From: Arthrobacter jiangjiafuii
GTDB lineage: Bacteria > Actinomycetota > Actinomycetes > Actinomycetales > Micrococcaceae
DNA length: 64,000 nt
NCBI RefSeq assembly: GCF_018622995.1
Contig: NZ_CP076022.1
Span: forward strand, 2,232,001 to 2,296,000
Direction: 5' to 3'
Below the pieces are notes generated by a model. It did not search any database and was not told the origin of the DNA. It worked only from the letters and a program-made list of their open reading frames with translations. Of this stretch, positions 34,480 through 43,886 are shown piece after piece (position 1 is the first letter of the stretch; every line of letters begins with the position of its first letter). The position numbers were made by a program, and so were the translations under genes.

Positions 34480-35783
34480 GTGCCCGGCGCCGGCCTTGGC
34501 AGAACTGGCCGCGTACGGTGCAGGTGCTGCCGCAGCGGGTGGAAACGCCGGCCAGCGTGGAAGAGCTGCAGCAGGCCGTGAAGCGCGCCGTCAGCGCGGG
34601 CCTGCGGGTGAAGGCGGTTGGTGCCGGGCACAGCTTTACCGGAATTGCAGCAGCACCGGGTGTACTGCTGGACCTCAGCCGGCTGCAGGGCCTTGCCGGG
34701 GCCGATCCCGGGCGGCTCCGGGTCCGGCTGCTCGCGGGCACGCGCCTGCACCGTGTCCCGCCCCTGCTGGCCGCCTACAACCTGGCCATGCCGAATCTCG
34801 GCGACATCGACCGGCAGTCGGTGGCCGGGGCTCTCTCCACGGGGACACACGGCACCGGCGCCGGGTTCGGCGGGCTCTGCACACAGGTAGTGGGCCTGAC
34901 TCTTGTCCAGCCCGACGGCGGCCTGCTCACTCTTGCCGAGGACGATGCCCGGCTGCCTGCCGCGGCGCTGGGGCTGGGGGCATTGGGCGTCATCGCCGAC
35001 GTGACCCTGCAGTGCGTGCCGGCCTTTGCCCTGCATGCGGTGGAACGCTCGGAACCGCTCTCCGATGTGCTCGGATCCCTGCCCGGGCGGGTGGGGACCA
35101 CCGACCACTTCGAGTTCTACTGGTTTCCGCATACGGACAAGGCAGCGTCCAAGGCCAATCATCGGCTGCCCGGAACAGCTCCGCTGGCGCCGCTGTCGCC
35201 GGCCGGACGGTGGCTGGACGAGCGGCTGCTGTCCAACGCCGTGTTCCGGGCCACCTGCGCTGCCGGCACCCTTATGCCCGGCGTCGTCCCGGCAGTAAAC
35301 GGCATCGCGGCCCGGCTGCTGGGCGGAAAGGACTACACCGACCACTCCCACCGGGTCTTTACGCAGCGCCGCACCGTGCGTTTCCGGGAAATGGAATACG
35401 GCCTTCCGGCAGAGCGGCTGCCCGCAGCCTTCGATGCCCTCCGCCGGCTGATCCGGGAGCGGGGGTGGCGGATATCGTTTCCGGTGGAGGTCCGCTGGGC
35501 TGCCGCCGATAACAGGTGGCTCTCCACTGCCTATGGCCGGGACACGGCCTATATTGCCGTGCACCGGTATTACCGGGAGGATCCGGCCGAGTATTTCGAC
35601 GCGGTCGAGGAGATCATGCTCGCCCACGGCGGCCGCCCGCACTGGGGGAAGCTGCACTCCCTCGACGCCGCTGCCCTGGCCCGTTTGTATCCGCGCTTTG
35701 GGGACTTTCTGGAGCTGAGGAATGAGTTGGACCCGGGGCGGTCCTTCAGCAACGACTATCTGGACCGTGTCCTGGGCCCCTAA
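34476..35783 (+). CDS. D-arabinono-1,4-lactone oxidase-type FAD oxidase
   Basis: A 435-residue flavoprotein of the aldonolactone/VAO family. The FAD-binding part has VKAVGAGHSFTGIAAAPGVLLDLSRL with the HS pair at the flavinylation position, then NLGDIDRQSVAGALSTGTHGTG. The ALO C-terminal domain has DHFEFYWFPHTD, FREMEYGLPAERLP and the ending GGRPHWGKLH. It oxidises sugar lactones or alditols. GGGAAGG precedes the GTG start, which lies inside the upstream stop. No secretion signal. Confidence 0.9.
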   Translation: MSARRRPWQNWPRTVQVLPQRVETPASVEELQQAVKRAVSAGLRVKAVGAGHSFTGIAAAPGVLLDLSRLQGLAGADPGRLRVRLLAGTRLHRVPPLLAAYNLAMPNLGDIDRQSVAGALSTGTHGTGAGFGGLCTQVVGLTLVQPDGGLLTLAEDDARLPAAALGLGALGVIADVTLQCVPAFALHAVERSEPLSDVLGSLPGRVGTTDHFEFYWFPHTDKAASKANHRLPGTAPLAPLSPAGRWLDERLLSNAVFRATCAAGTLMPGVVPAVNGIAARLLGGKDYTDHSHRVFTQRRTVRFREMEYGLPAERLPAAFDALRRLIRERGWRISFPVEVRWAAADNRWLSTAYGRDTAYIAVHRYYREDPAEYFDAVEEIMLAHGGRPHWGKLHSLDAAALARLYPRFGDFLELRNELDPGRSFSNDYLDRVLGP

Positions 35784-35873
35784 GGGTGATGGCCGCAGCA
35801 GTGACGGGCGTCACGGGAAATCCTGCCGCACATCGTAGGATGGGCCCTAGTTGCCCCGACCCGAAGGAAAACC

Positions 35874-36605
35874 GTGACCACCGAGCCTGCCCCCGCCGAA
35901 ACCGCACATCTCCCCAGCTCCTGGTGGTGGGGCTTCCTTCCGTTCGCCGCGGTGTCAGCGGTCCACATCGGCGCACGCGCCGTCGGCGCCCCGGAGATCG
36001 CAGAACCGACCAAGCTGGCCCTGATGCCACTGCTCGCCGTGGCGGCCGCCTGGGGCGGCCGCGGTTATGCCCGGCGGCTGCCGGCCGTGCTGCTGCTCGG
36101 GGCACTGCTGTTTTCCTGGCTGGGTGACGGTGCAGGGACCTTCTTCCCCTTTGCGCCGGAGCTGCCGGTGATGCTCGGCGCGTTTGGCCTGGCCCATATC
36201 TGCTACATCTGGCTGCTGGCCAGGTACGCGGCATTGCGCCCGTTCCCGCGGTGGGCCCTGGTCTTTGTGGCGTGGTGGGCACTCATGCTGCTGGTGCTCT
36301 GGCCGACCCTCGGGGGTTTGACGGCTGCCGTGGCCGCGTACGGCATTGTGCTCGCCGGAACCGCTGCAACGGCGGCGCGCTGCAGCCGGATGGTGGCGGC
36401 CGGCGGATTGCTGTTCCTTGCTTCCGACACGATCCTGGCCCTGCGGATCTTCATGCCCGATGCGATGCCCGACTGGACCAATCCGCTCGTGATGCTGACC
36501 TACTGCGCCGGGCAGGGCCTCATTGTCGCCGGCGTCCTCCGCGGCGGGCTCAGGGCCCGCGCCGCACACTGGCGCCGCCCGGCCGCCCTTCCAGCGCACG
36601 GATAA
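35874..36605 (+). CDS. YhhN family membrane protein (lysoplasmalogenase-like)
   Basis: A 243-residue polytopic membrane protein of about eight helices. Family blocks are LLGALLFSWLGDGAGTFF, MLGAFGLAHICYIWLLARY and GGLLFLASDTILALRIF, with the conserved Asp/Gly residues of the TMEM86/YhhN fold. GTG 35874 has GAAGGAAA upstream. The C-terminal 18 codons overlap the 3' end of the convergent nhaA gene by 56 bp. Enzymatic activity is known for animal homologues only. Confidence 0.85.
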   Translation: MTTEPAPAETAHLPSSWWWGFLPFAAVSAVHIGARAVGAPEIAEPTKLALMPLLAVAAAWGGRGYARRLPAVLLLGALLFSWLGDGAGTFFPFAPELPVMLGAFGLAHICYIWLLARYAALRPFPRWALVFVAWWALMLLVLWPTLGGLTAAVAAYGIVLAGTAATAARCSRMVAAGGLLFLASDTILALRIFMPDAMPDWTNPLVMLTYCAGQGLIVAGVLRGGLRARAAHWRRPAALPAHG

Positions 36606-38337
36606 GCGCCGGCGCGTCATACGGTCCAAGGTGCCGCTTGGACCCGACGAAAAACGTAGGGGTGGAGGAAAGGTCCATAAACTCCGCGTCCAGGGCGTCA
36701 TCGGCCACCCGGTTGGCAACGGCTCCGGACTGCAGGTCATCCCGAAACCGGTCCACATCCAGTCCCAGCTCCTCCGCGTAGGTAATCAGGTCATCGGTTT
36801 CCAAGTGGTCCTGGTGCCTGAACAGCAGCCGCCCATACTCCCTGAACGCCCCCTGCCGGTCAGCTGCCTCGCTGGCACGGGCCGCTTCCTGGGCGTGTGG
36901 GTGGACGCGGGTCAGCGGCAGGTGGCGCCAGACATAGACCAGGCGGGGGCCGAAGTACTCCAGCAGTTCGTCAATGGAACCGGTGGCCCGGGAACAAAAA
37001 GGACACTCGAAGTCCCCGTACTCCACCAGCTGCAGCGGCGCCTGCGGATTGCCGCGGAAGTGGTCACGCGCCGGGTCGAAGTCCCGCACCAAAAGGCGTC
37101 CCACCATGGACGGTGGCTGCACCCGGTCCACCACCCGGAACCAGGCCCACCCCAGCGCGAACGCGGTGGCGGAAGCCCCGAGGACCCCCACCCTTGCTTC
37201 GGCCTGCAGCAGTTCATCCTCCGCGGCAAGGTCGACGATGAACAGCGATATGGTGAACCCGATGCCGCAGAGCGCCGCTCCCCCTCCGATCCGGGCCAGG
37301 GTCAGGCCCGGTGCCAGCGCTCCGGCTCCTGTGATCCGCATCAGTGCCGTAGCGCCGGTGATGCCGACCGTTTTCCCGATCACCAGCGCTGCGACTATCC
37401 CCCAGGTCAAGCGGGACTGGGCCGCGGCAGCCAGGGTCGGTCCGTCCAGGCGCACACCGGCGTTGGCCAGGGCAAACAGCGGCAACACCAGGAAGGAAAC
37501 GTAGGGCGCGTAGGTGCCCTGGAGCCGTTCGTTGACGGAAATGGACTCCTTCAGGCTTCGCGCTGTCGCGGCCGCGTACTCCGGAGTCGGTGACTGCCGG
37601 AAGGCGCGCGCCAGTTCCTCGGTGCGTTCCACATGGGGGCGGCGCGGCGTGAACACCGGAATCATCAGGGCAATCGCCACCCCGGCCAGGGTGGCGTGCA
37701 CGCCGGACGCGTATGTGGCGCCCCAGGCCAGGACGCTGAGGACCGCATAGGCCGGCCCGCGCCCGGTCGGCAGGAAACGCACCAGCGCCACCAGTACCAG
37801 CAGCACTATCGCCGCCAGCAGGGGCAGCAGCTCAAGGGTTGCGGTGTAGAACACCGCGATGGCAGCCAGCGCACCAATGTCATCCACCACGGCCAGGGTC
37901 AGCAGGAACACCCGGAGCCGGCCGGGAAACCTGGGCCCGGCAACAGCCAGCGCCCCCACGAGGAACGCCGTGTCCGTGGAGATCACCGCTCCCCACACTG
38001 CGGCGTTCTCTCCGGAGGGATTCAGCAGCAGGAAAATGGCTGCCGGCACCAGGAGCCCGGCCAGCGCGGCTGCCACCGGCACCACGGCACGGGAGCGGTC
38101 CGTCAACTCCCCCACGGTGAACTCCCGCTTCACCTCCAGCCCTACGGTGAAAAAGAAGAAAGCCATCAGCGCATCGTTGACGAAGTCGTGGAACGTCATC
38201 TCCAGTTCCCAACCGGCCACCTGAAGATCGATGCTGGTGTCCCAGAATTCCCCGTAGGTCGCGGAAAACGGGAGATTGGCCCACAGCAGGGCCAACCCCG
38301 TGAAAACCAGCAGAAGCGCCGCGGAGGTCTTTTCCAC
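36550..38337 (-). CDS. nhaA: NhaA Na+/H+ antiporter fused to a DsbA-like thioredoxin domain
   Basis: A 595-residue fusion. Residues 1-390 are NhaA: FVNDALMAFFFFTVGLEVKREF, the ion-binding pair in LAVVDDIGALAAIAVFY (Asp-Asp), and about 11 to 12 helices. Residues 405-595 are a DsbA/thioredoxin-like domain with QLVEYGDFECPFCSRATG (Cys445 and Cys448, CPFC), a following helical insert and the cis-Pro strand STPTFFVG. Such fusions are known in actinobacteria; the redox domain would lie in the cytoplasm or outside depending on topology. GTG 38337 is the only start after an in-frame stop; its Shine-Dalgarno is weak. The 3' end overlaps the YhhN gene. Confidence 0.88.
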   Translation of the reverse strand: MEKTSAALLLVFTGLALLWANLPFSATYGEFWDTSIDLQVAGWELEMTFHDFVNDALMAFFFFTVGLEVKREFTVGELTDRSRAVVPVAAALAGLLVPAAIFLLLNPSGENAAVWGAVISTDTAFLVGALAVAGPRFPGRLRVFLLTLAVVDDIGALAAIAVFYTATLELLPLLAAIVLLVLVALVRFLPTGRGPAYAVLSVLAWGATYASGVHATLAGVAIALMIPVFTPRRPHVERTEELARAFRQSPTPEYAAATARSLKESISVNERLQGTYAPYVSFLVLPLFALANAGVRLDGPTLAAAAQSRLTWGIVAALVIGKTVGITGATALMRITGAGALAPGLTLARIGGGAALCGIGFTISLFIVDLAAEDELLQAEARVGVLGASATAFALGWAWFRVVDRVQPPSMVGRLLVRDFDPARDHFRGNPQAPLQLVEYGDFECPFCSRATGSIDELLEYFGPRLVYVWRHLPLTRVHPHAQEAARASEAADRQGAFREYGRLLFRHQDHLETDDLITYAEELGLDVDRFRDDLQSGAVANRVADDALDAEFMDLSSTPTFFVGSKRHLGPYDAPALIRALEGRPGGASVRRGP

Positions 38338-38546
38338 GTCAGCCGGCGGACGTATGGCAGGGCAAGTGGATCACGGCCGTACGGCGGGGACGGAGCAGTT
38401 CAGCCATCCCAGCATTCTGGTGCAGACCCTGCGTCATTGACTAGGGCGGGCCGGTTGCCGGCGGCGGGTTGTGCCGTGAACCCGGGGCCCGGTCCGGGCC
38501 CCGGCCGCGTCGCCATCTTGCCCAGACCTTGCCCCGCCCAAACAAA

Positions 38547-38574
38547 AACACCGGCTCCCTGAGGAACCGGTGTT
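38547..38574 (-). terminator. Terminator after tRNA-Ala genes
   Basis: AACACCGG / CCGGTGTT 8-bp arms with a 12-nt partly paired loop, followed on the minus strand by TTTTTGTTT. It lies 19 nt after the promoter-distal tRNA. Confidence 0.8.
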
Positions 38575-38590
38575 CTTGATGAAACGATTG

Positions 38591-38665
<75 letters not shown>

Positions 38666-38752
38666 AATTCAGTTGTATTTCTTCATCACCACTGCCTCCG
38701 GGAAACCCCGGCAGGAAAAGATGAACATAAACCCTGCCTGCGCAGGAGCTTA

Positions 38753-38829
<77 letters not shown>

Positions 38830-38978
38830 AATAAACTGTTTCAACTATGCCCCAACCAGTGGTTTTTGTATCCCCCGGGCCGAAGCAACTCCTCTACTTT
38901 AGTACAGAAATAACCGAGTGCAAAATCGAACTACACGGGTGAAATTCAGCCGGTCCGGATCCTGCCTGGGCCCGGAAA

Positions 38979-39662
38979 TTACCCCTCCAGGGGACCGGTG
39001 GGCAGGGACGCCAGTCCAACGTTATGCTGGGCGAGATTCCAGCGGGATCCCCCGGCCGCCGTGTCCCGTTCTTCCAGGACGGACCAGTGGGAATTGGATA
39101 CGCCGCTGATAACGGTCCATGATTCGGTGGGCAGTCCCAGCAGGGCGCAGATGCCGGCACGGATGGCCCCGCCGTGGCTGACCACCACCAGGGTCCCGCC
39201 GGGCGCCATGGCGTCAGCGGCTTCCGTTACGGCCTGCGCCACGCGGCGCCCGACGTCGACACGGCTTTCGCCGCCGCCGGCCCGCACCTCGCCGTTGCCG
39301 GCCGCCCAGCCGGCCTGCTCCTGCGGGAACCTCTGGGCGATATCGGCGAAGAACAGCCCCTCCCAGGATCCGGCATAGGTTTCCCGCAGCCGCGGATCGG
39401 TGCTGACCGGCTTTCCGGTGGCGTCAGCCAGCGCCTGGCCGGTGGCCAGGGCACGGCTGAGGTCCGAAGAAACAATCACGTCGGGATGCAGGTGGCGCAG
39501 TACTGCCGCCGCCGCCACTGCCTGATGCACGCCGGAGGGGTCAAGGGCGATGTCCTGCTGGCCCTGGAACCTTCCGGCGCGGTTCCATTCCGTGCGTCCA
39601 TGGCGCCAAAAGACCACGGTCTTCCCGGTACGGGCGGGATCCCAGGCGGCGGAGGAGGTCAC
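38979..39662 (-). CDS. Histidine phosphatase family protein
   Basis: A 227-residue phosphoglycerate-mutase-like enzyme: the catalytic VFWRHGRTEWN (Arg20, His21, Gly22), then SSDLSRALATGQALA, LRETYAGSWEGLFF and the second histidine in VVVSHGGAIRAGI. It starts with GTG 12 nt after the rsfS stop, the usual place for this gene in actinobacteria. The substrate could be a sugar phosphate or nucleotide; PGM activity itself is not implied. Confidence 0.9.
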   Translation of the reverse strand: MTSSAAWDPARTGKTVVFWRHGRTEWNRAGRFQGQQDIALDPSGVHQAVAAAAVLRHLHPDVIVSSDLSRALATGQALADATGKPVSTDPRLRETYAGSWEGLFFADIAQRFPQEQAGWAAGNGEVRAGGGESRVDVGRRVAQAVTEAADAMAPGGTLVVVSHGGAIRAGICALLGLPTESWTVISGVSNSHWSVLEERDTAAGGSRWNLAQHNVGLASLPTGPLEG

Positions 39663-39674
39663 GGAGTGGCAGTA

Positions 39675-40064
39675 CTATTCAGCTTCAGCTGCGGCCGGGG
39701 CAGCTTCTTCGAGCTGCAGGTCCACGGCCGGGCAGTCCTTCCACAGGCGCTCCAGGGCGTAGAAGACGCGGTCTTCCTCGTGCTGGACGTGCACCACAAC
39801 GTTGGCGTAGTCCAGCAGGACCCAGCGGCCCTCGCTGCGGCCTTCACGGCGGACCGGCTTCAGGTCCAGCTTGGACAGCTCTTCCTCAATGCCGTCGACG
39901 ATGGCGTTGACCTGGCGCTCATTGGATGCCGAGGCGATCAGGAACACGTCGGTGATGGCCAGTCGTTCGCTGACGTCGATGGCGACAATGTCGTTGGCGA
40001 GCTTCCCGGAGGCTGCCTGGGCAGCCACCCGTGCAATGTTGATGGATGATTCGGTGGCGCTCAA
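39675..40064 (-). CDS. rsfS: Ribosomal silencing factor RsfS
   Basis: A 129-residue protein with the RsfS/Iojap core ANDIVAIDVSERLAITDVFLIASASNERQVNAIVDGIEE, then GRWVLLDYANVVVHVQHEEDRVFYALERLW. RsfS binds ribosomal protein uL14 and blocks subunit joining during starvation. The acidic Ala/Glu tail is common in actinobacteria. Part of the nadD-rsfS block. Confidence 0.95.
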   Translation of the reverse strand: MSATESSINIARVAAQAASGKLANDIVAIDVSERLAITDVFLIASASNERQVNAIVDGIEEELSKLDLKPVRREGRSEGRWVLLDYANVVVHVQHEEDRVFYALERLWKDCPAVDLQLEEAAPAAAEAE

Positions 40065-40083
40065 AGTGTCTCCTTGTTATACA

Positions 40084-41424
40084 TCAGCTGCCAAAGCCGC
40101 CGATGGTCATTACTACTGAGATGATCAGGGCCAGCAGGCCCAGGCCACCAATTCCCAGCGATACAAAACGCAGTCGCCGGGTACGGCCGAGTCCGGCCGT
40201 CATTACGTCCAACGGGTCAAGCCCGAAAGCGCTTCGTGCACCGATGGGCTTGGCGCCCTCGGCAGGATCCAGGGGCGCATTGACCAGGGCGTCGGCCCGG
40301 GCCAGGATGCGCGAGTGCCGCACGTCGCCGGCACCGGAGGGCCTGCGGAGTTCGAAGCGTTTGTCGGCACCGCGGGGCGAGCCCTGCGGAGCCGCGGGAA
40401 CACCCTGCTGCCGCTGCTTCGGAGTGTTCGAGGTGACAATCGGAACGTGCGAGGTGGGCGGCCGCTTCATCATCGGGCGGTCCACGCCGGGCACCCGCAC
40501 GAATTCCAGCGGTGTCACCATCGCCAGGTTGTGTGCGGTGGTGGGGTCGTTGGACGAGGGCTTGCGCTGCTCGTTTTCCTGCGAAAGGCGCTGGATGTTC
40601 TGCGTCCGGCGGTTCAGGACGGCGGCACGTTCGGCGAGGGCCTTCTGCTGGGCCAGCAGCTCAAGGTCAACCGCGTGCGGATCCGCGTCCGCTACGGCTT
40701 CCATGGCGGCAACCTGGTTGCGGGCCTGGGCCTGCAGTGCCTCGCGGGCCAACAGCGCCTGCTCCACCGTCATTCCGGCGACGTCGGCATTGGCATCTGC
40801 AGCCGGTGCGGGCGGCGCTGCGGGCGGGGCCGGGGTTGCCGGGGTTTTCGCCTCAGGCGACCGCTCCGCTGCAGGAGTGCTGCGCGGGGCCGGCTCTTCC
40901 TGCAGGGCACGACGACGGCGCTCCCGCCGGCTGCCCTCCCCCGCAGCATGGTCGCCGGGGCGGTTGGCGGGAGTGGACGGGGCGGCCGGGGCTGACGCCG
41001 GCGATGAACCGGCGTTGGCCGAGGCGCGACGCGAAGGCGCCTCCGCGGTTGCCGGCTTCGCCGCTGCTGCCGGCTTGGCCCCGGCGGCGGGCCTTGCCGC
41101 TGCGGAGCTTTCGCGGACGGGCTTGTCCTGGGCGGGAGTGTCCTGGGCGGGAGCGGAAGATGCAGCGGCCGGGGAGCCGCCTCCGGCAGCTGCCGCACGC
41201 TGCTGCTGCTGTGCCAGCCTCAGCTGGCGGCGGGTGGGCGGGGTGGCGGATTCATCAAGGCGGGACTGCTTGTCCGCCAGGGCCTTGTACGCACGCAGGG
41301 CCTCACGGTCCCTGGCCCGCTGCTGGGACTCCCTCTCGCGGGGCCCGGCAGCGGCGTCCACCGGTACGTCAGCCGCGCGGCGGCTGCGCCGCGGTGCGTC
41401 TGCGGACTCTGGACCGTTTGTCAT
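40084..41424 (-). CDS. Ala/Arg-rich protein with C-terminal membrane anchor
   Basis: A 446-residue protein, not assigned to a family. Residues 1-110 are charged and helical (RESQQRARDREALRAYKALADKQSR). A long Ala/Pro-rich disordered stretch follows to about 220. A predicted coiled coil lies near 225-295 (EQALLAREALQAQARNQVAAMEAV, QQKALAERAAVLNRRTQNIQRLSQ). One hydrophobic segment (FVSLGIGGLGLLALIISVVMTIGG) ends the protein, so it is tail-anchored with its bulk in the cytoplasm. It lies between nadD and rsfS in one leftward unit. Role unknown; envelope-associated structural function is a guess. Confidence 0.7.
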   Translation of the reverse strand: MTNGPESADAPRRSRRAADVPVDAAAGPRERESQQRARDREALRAYKALADKQSRLDESATPPTRRQLRLAQQQQRAAAAGGGSPAAASSAPAQDTPAQDKPVRESSAAARPAAGAKPAAAAKPATAEAPSRRASANAGSSPASAPAAPSTPANRPGDHAAGEGSRRERRRRALQEEPAPRSTPAAERSPEAKTPATPAPPAAPPAPAADANADVAGMTVEQALLAREALQAQARNQVAAMEAVADADPHAVDLELLAQQKALAERAAVLNRRTQNIQRLSQENEQRKPSSNDPTTAHNLAMVTPLEFVRVPGVDRPMMKRPPTSHVPIVTSNTPKQRQQGVPAAPQGSPRGADKRFELRRPSGAGDVRHSRILARADALVNAPLDPAEGAKPIGARSAFGLDPLDVMTAGLGRTRRLRFVSLGIGGLGLLALIISVVMTIGGFGS

Positions 41425-41449
41425 TTCCTACCCATCCGGTTGGTGTTTG

Positions 41450-42106
41450 TTAAGCTACTGGCTCTGTGGTGGCTGCGGGCTTCTGGGCGCTTCGTTCAGC
41501 GTCCGCATACAGCCCGTGTTTGGCGATGTACTGAACAACGCCGTCGGGCACGAGGTACCAGACGGGGTCTCCGTCGGCCACCCGCTCCCGGCAGTCTGTG
41601 GAGGAAATGGCCATGGCCGGAACCTCCAGGAGACTGACGTCGTCCCGTCCCATGTTTTCCAGCACGTGCCCCGGCCTGGTCACTCCGACAAAATGCGCCA
41701 GCGACCACAGCTCCTGGATGTCCTTCCAGGACAGGATCTGCGCCATGGCGTCCGCGCCGGTAATGAAGAACAGTTCCGCTTCCGGGCGTTCTTCGCGCAG
41801 GTCGCGCAGGGTGTCAATGGTGTAGGTGGGTCCGGGCCGGTCAATATCGACGCGGCTGACCGTGAACCGGGGGTTCGACGCTGTCGCGATCACGGTCATC
41901 AGGTACCGGTGCTCGGCCGGGCTGACTTCCTGGGCCGATTTGTGCCACGGCTCCCCGGTGGGGACAAAGACCACTTCGTCGAGGTCGAACACCGAGGCCA
42001 CTTCACTGGCCGCAACAAGGTGGCCGTGGTGGATGGGGTCGAACGTTCCACCCATCACGCCCAGCCTCAGGCGGCGGCCGTCGTCGTTCTGCCTTGGCTG
42101 CCCCAT
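41450..42106 (-). CDS. nadD: Nicotinate-nucleotide adenylyltransferase
   Basis: A 218-residue NMN/NaMN adenylyltransferase: the nucleotide motif [22 protein letters not shown] with its HxGH, substrate loop [26 protein letters not shown] and the ISSTDCR signature near the C-terminus. It makes NaAD in NAD synthesis. ATG 42106 fits homologues but lacks a Shine-Dalgarno; GTG 42133, with GAGGG upstream, would add 9 residues and is possible. Confidence 0.93.
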   Translation of the reverse strand: MGQPRQNDDGRRLRLGVMGGTFDPIHHGHLVAASEVASVFDLDEVVFVPTGEPWHKSAQEVSPAEHRYLMTVIATASNPRFTVSRVDIDRPGPTYTIDTLRDLREERPEAELFFITGADAMAQILSWKDIQELWSLAHFVGVTRPGHVLENMGRDDVSLLEVPAMAISSTDCRERVADGDPVWYLVPDGVVQYIAKHGLYADAERSAQKPAATTEPVA

Positions 42107-42140
42107 GGACAGGAAGGTACCCACTGATTCCACGGAGGAA

Positions 42141-42380
42141 TCAGCCCTCGATGCCCTGGCCGTGGTCGTGCTTGTTCGGGAACTGGCGCTGCGGGTCAAT
42201 GTGCTCGGGGGTGGCCTCGTGGCGGTGTCCCAGGCTCGTGAAGGAGATGGTGGCGAACATCAAGACCAGCAGGGCGCCCATGATGATGACGCCGTACATG
42301 ATCGGCGACATCGGAATGGATACGTGTTCTTCGGCCACTTCACTGGCAGCAAGTACAGCGCTGGAAAGCTGGATCAGCAT
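42141..42380 (-). CDS. Small single-span membrane protein
   Basis: A 79-residue protein with one membrane helix (about 26-48: [23 protein letters not shown]) and a His-rich cytoplasmic tail ([22 protein letters not shown]). GGGGAG sits 6 nt before ATG 42380. It lies between proA and nadD. No family function is known to me; the His-rich tail might bind metal, but that is speculation. Confidence 0.7.
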   Translation of the reverse strand: MLIQLSSAVLAASEVAEEHVSIPMSPIMYGVIIMGALLVLMFATISFTSLGHRHEATPEHIDPQRQFPNKHDHGQGIEG

Positions 42381-42539
42381 GGATCTCCCCTAGAGAGCTT
42401 GAGTAAATACACCGCCGGCCGCAGCTGGCAGAGTAGTGGTTTCCTTCAAGTCTACGCGTAAGCGCAGGCGGCCCGCACCCGCACCCGCGGTGAGCCGGAG
42501 AATCCGGCCCGCCGCAGCGGGACACGGGCGGGGTCGGGA

Positions 42540-43886
42540 TCAGACGCGGATCTGCCCGTCGCCTTGGACAATCCATTTGGTGGTGGTTAGCTCCCGCAGC
42601 CCCATCGGTCCGCGGGCATGCATCTTCTGGGTTGAAATCCCCACCTCTGCGCCCAGGCCCAGCTCGCCGCCGTCGGTGAACCGGGTGGAGGCGTTCACGA
42701 TCACGGCCGCCGAATCGATCTCCGCGATGAACCGCTCGGCGTTGGCCAGGTCGTTGGTGATAATCGCTTCGGTGTGTCCGGTGGTCCATTTGCGGATGTG
42801 CGCCAGCGCTGCATCCAGGTCATCGACCATGGCCACGGCCAGGTCCAGGTCCATGTACTCCCTGCCCCAGTCCTCGTCGCCGGCGGCCTGCGCCTCCACA
42901 CCTGCAGGAAGGACGGCGCGCACGCGCTCGTCGGCGTGCAGGCGGACCCCTGCCGCGGCCAGCGCCGCGAGGACGTCGCCGGTTGCCGCGGCGTCACGGT
43001 GCACAAGCAGGGTTTCCACGGTGTTGCAGACGCTGGGGCGCTGGGTTTTGGCGTTGAGCAGGATATCCACGGCCATCTCCGCCGGTGCGCTGGAGTCAAG
43101 GTAGATGTGGACGTTGCCCTCTCCGGTTTCAATCACCGGCACGGCGGCGTTGGCCACCACGGTCTGGATCAGGTCCCTGCCGCCGCGCGGAATGAGGACA
43201 TCGACTTTCCCGCGTGCCTTCATCAGCACGTTGGCTCCGGCGCGGCCGTAGGAGTCAACGCTCTGCACGGCGTCGGCGGGAAGGCCTACGGCATCGAGGG
43301 AATCGCGGATGATGTCCACCAGGACGGCATTGGTGTTCTCTGCGGCGCTGCCGCCGCGCAGCAGCACTGCGTTGCCGCTCTTCAGCGCCAGGCCGGCTAT
43401 ATCGACGGTCACGTTGGGGCGGGCTTCGTAAATCGCTGCCACCACGCCCATGGGCACGTGCACCTGGCGCAGGCGCAGGCCGTTGGGCAGTGTCTGCCCG
43501 CGGGCTACCGATCCCACCGGATCCGGCAGGCCGGCAAGCATCGAAAGGGCAGCGGCGAGGGCGTCGATCCTCTCCGGCGTCAGGGTGAGCCGGTCCAGCA
43601 GTGCCGGCGAGGTTCCCTTGTCCCGGCCGGCGGCGACGTCCTTGGCGTTGGCAGCCAGGACCAGGTCCCGCTTGGCGACAATGTTACTGCCGATTTCCAG
43701 CAGGCCCCGATCCTTCCAGGCCCGGGTGGCGCGGGCCAGGCGCCGGGAGGCTGTCCGTGCCCGGTCCGCTGCGGCATGGACACCGGTTTCCACGGTGTCC
43801 TCGGCCGTGGCTTCGGCGGATAGTTCGGTGGCAGTGCCGGACGTCTCGGTGCCGGCGGTGTCGGTGGATGTGTTCACGGCGCTCAT
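42540..43886 (-). CDS. proA: Glutamate-5-semialdehyde dehydrogenase
   Basis: A 448-residue gamma-glutamyl phosphate reductase. Seen: LPNGLRLRQVHVPMGVVAAIYEARPNVTVD, the nucleotide region SGNAVLLRGGSAAENTN, the catalytic cysteine in KTQRPSVCNTVETLLVH and the end LGLGAEVGISTQKMHARGPMGL. The N-terminal 35 residues are a Thr/Ala-rich extension. It converts gamma-glutamyl phosphate to the semialdehyde in proline synthesis. ATG overlaps the proB stop (ATGA). Confidence 0.95.
   Translation of the reverse strand: MSAVNTSTDTAGTETSGTATELSAEATAEDTVETGVHAAADRARTASRRLARATRAWKDRGLLEIGSNIVAKRDLVLAANAKDVAAGRDKGTSPALLDRLTLTPERIDALAAALSMLAGLPDPVGSVARGQTLPNGLRLRQVHVPMGVVAAIYEARPNVTVDIAGLALKSGNAVLLRGGSAAENTNAVLVDIIRDSLDAVGLPADAVQSVDSYGRAGANVLMKARGKVDVLIPRGGRDLIQTVVANAAVPVIETGEGNVHIYLDSSAPAEMAVDILLNAKTQRPSVCNTVETLLVHRDAAATGDVLAALAAAGVRLHADERVRAVLPAGVEAQAAGDEDWGREYMDLDLAVAMVDDLDAALAHIRKWTTGHTEAIITNDLANAERFIAEIDSAAVIVNASTRFTDGGELGLGAEVGISTQKMHARGPMGLRELTTTKWIVQGDGQIRV

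Noticed and set aside
40770-41453. Open frames on both strands inside the Ala/Arg-rich gene
   Set aside because: They arise from low-complexity, high-GC codons of the gene at 40084-41424; no conserved protein features.
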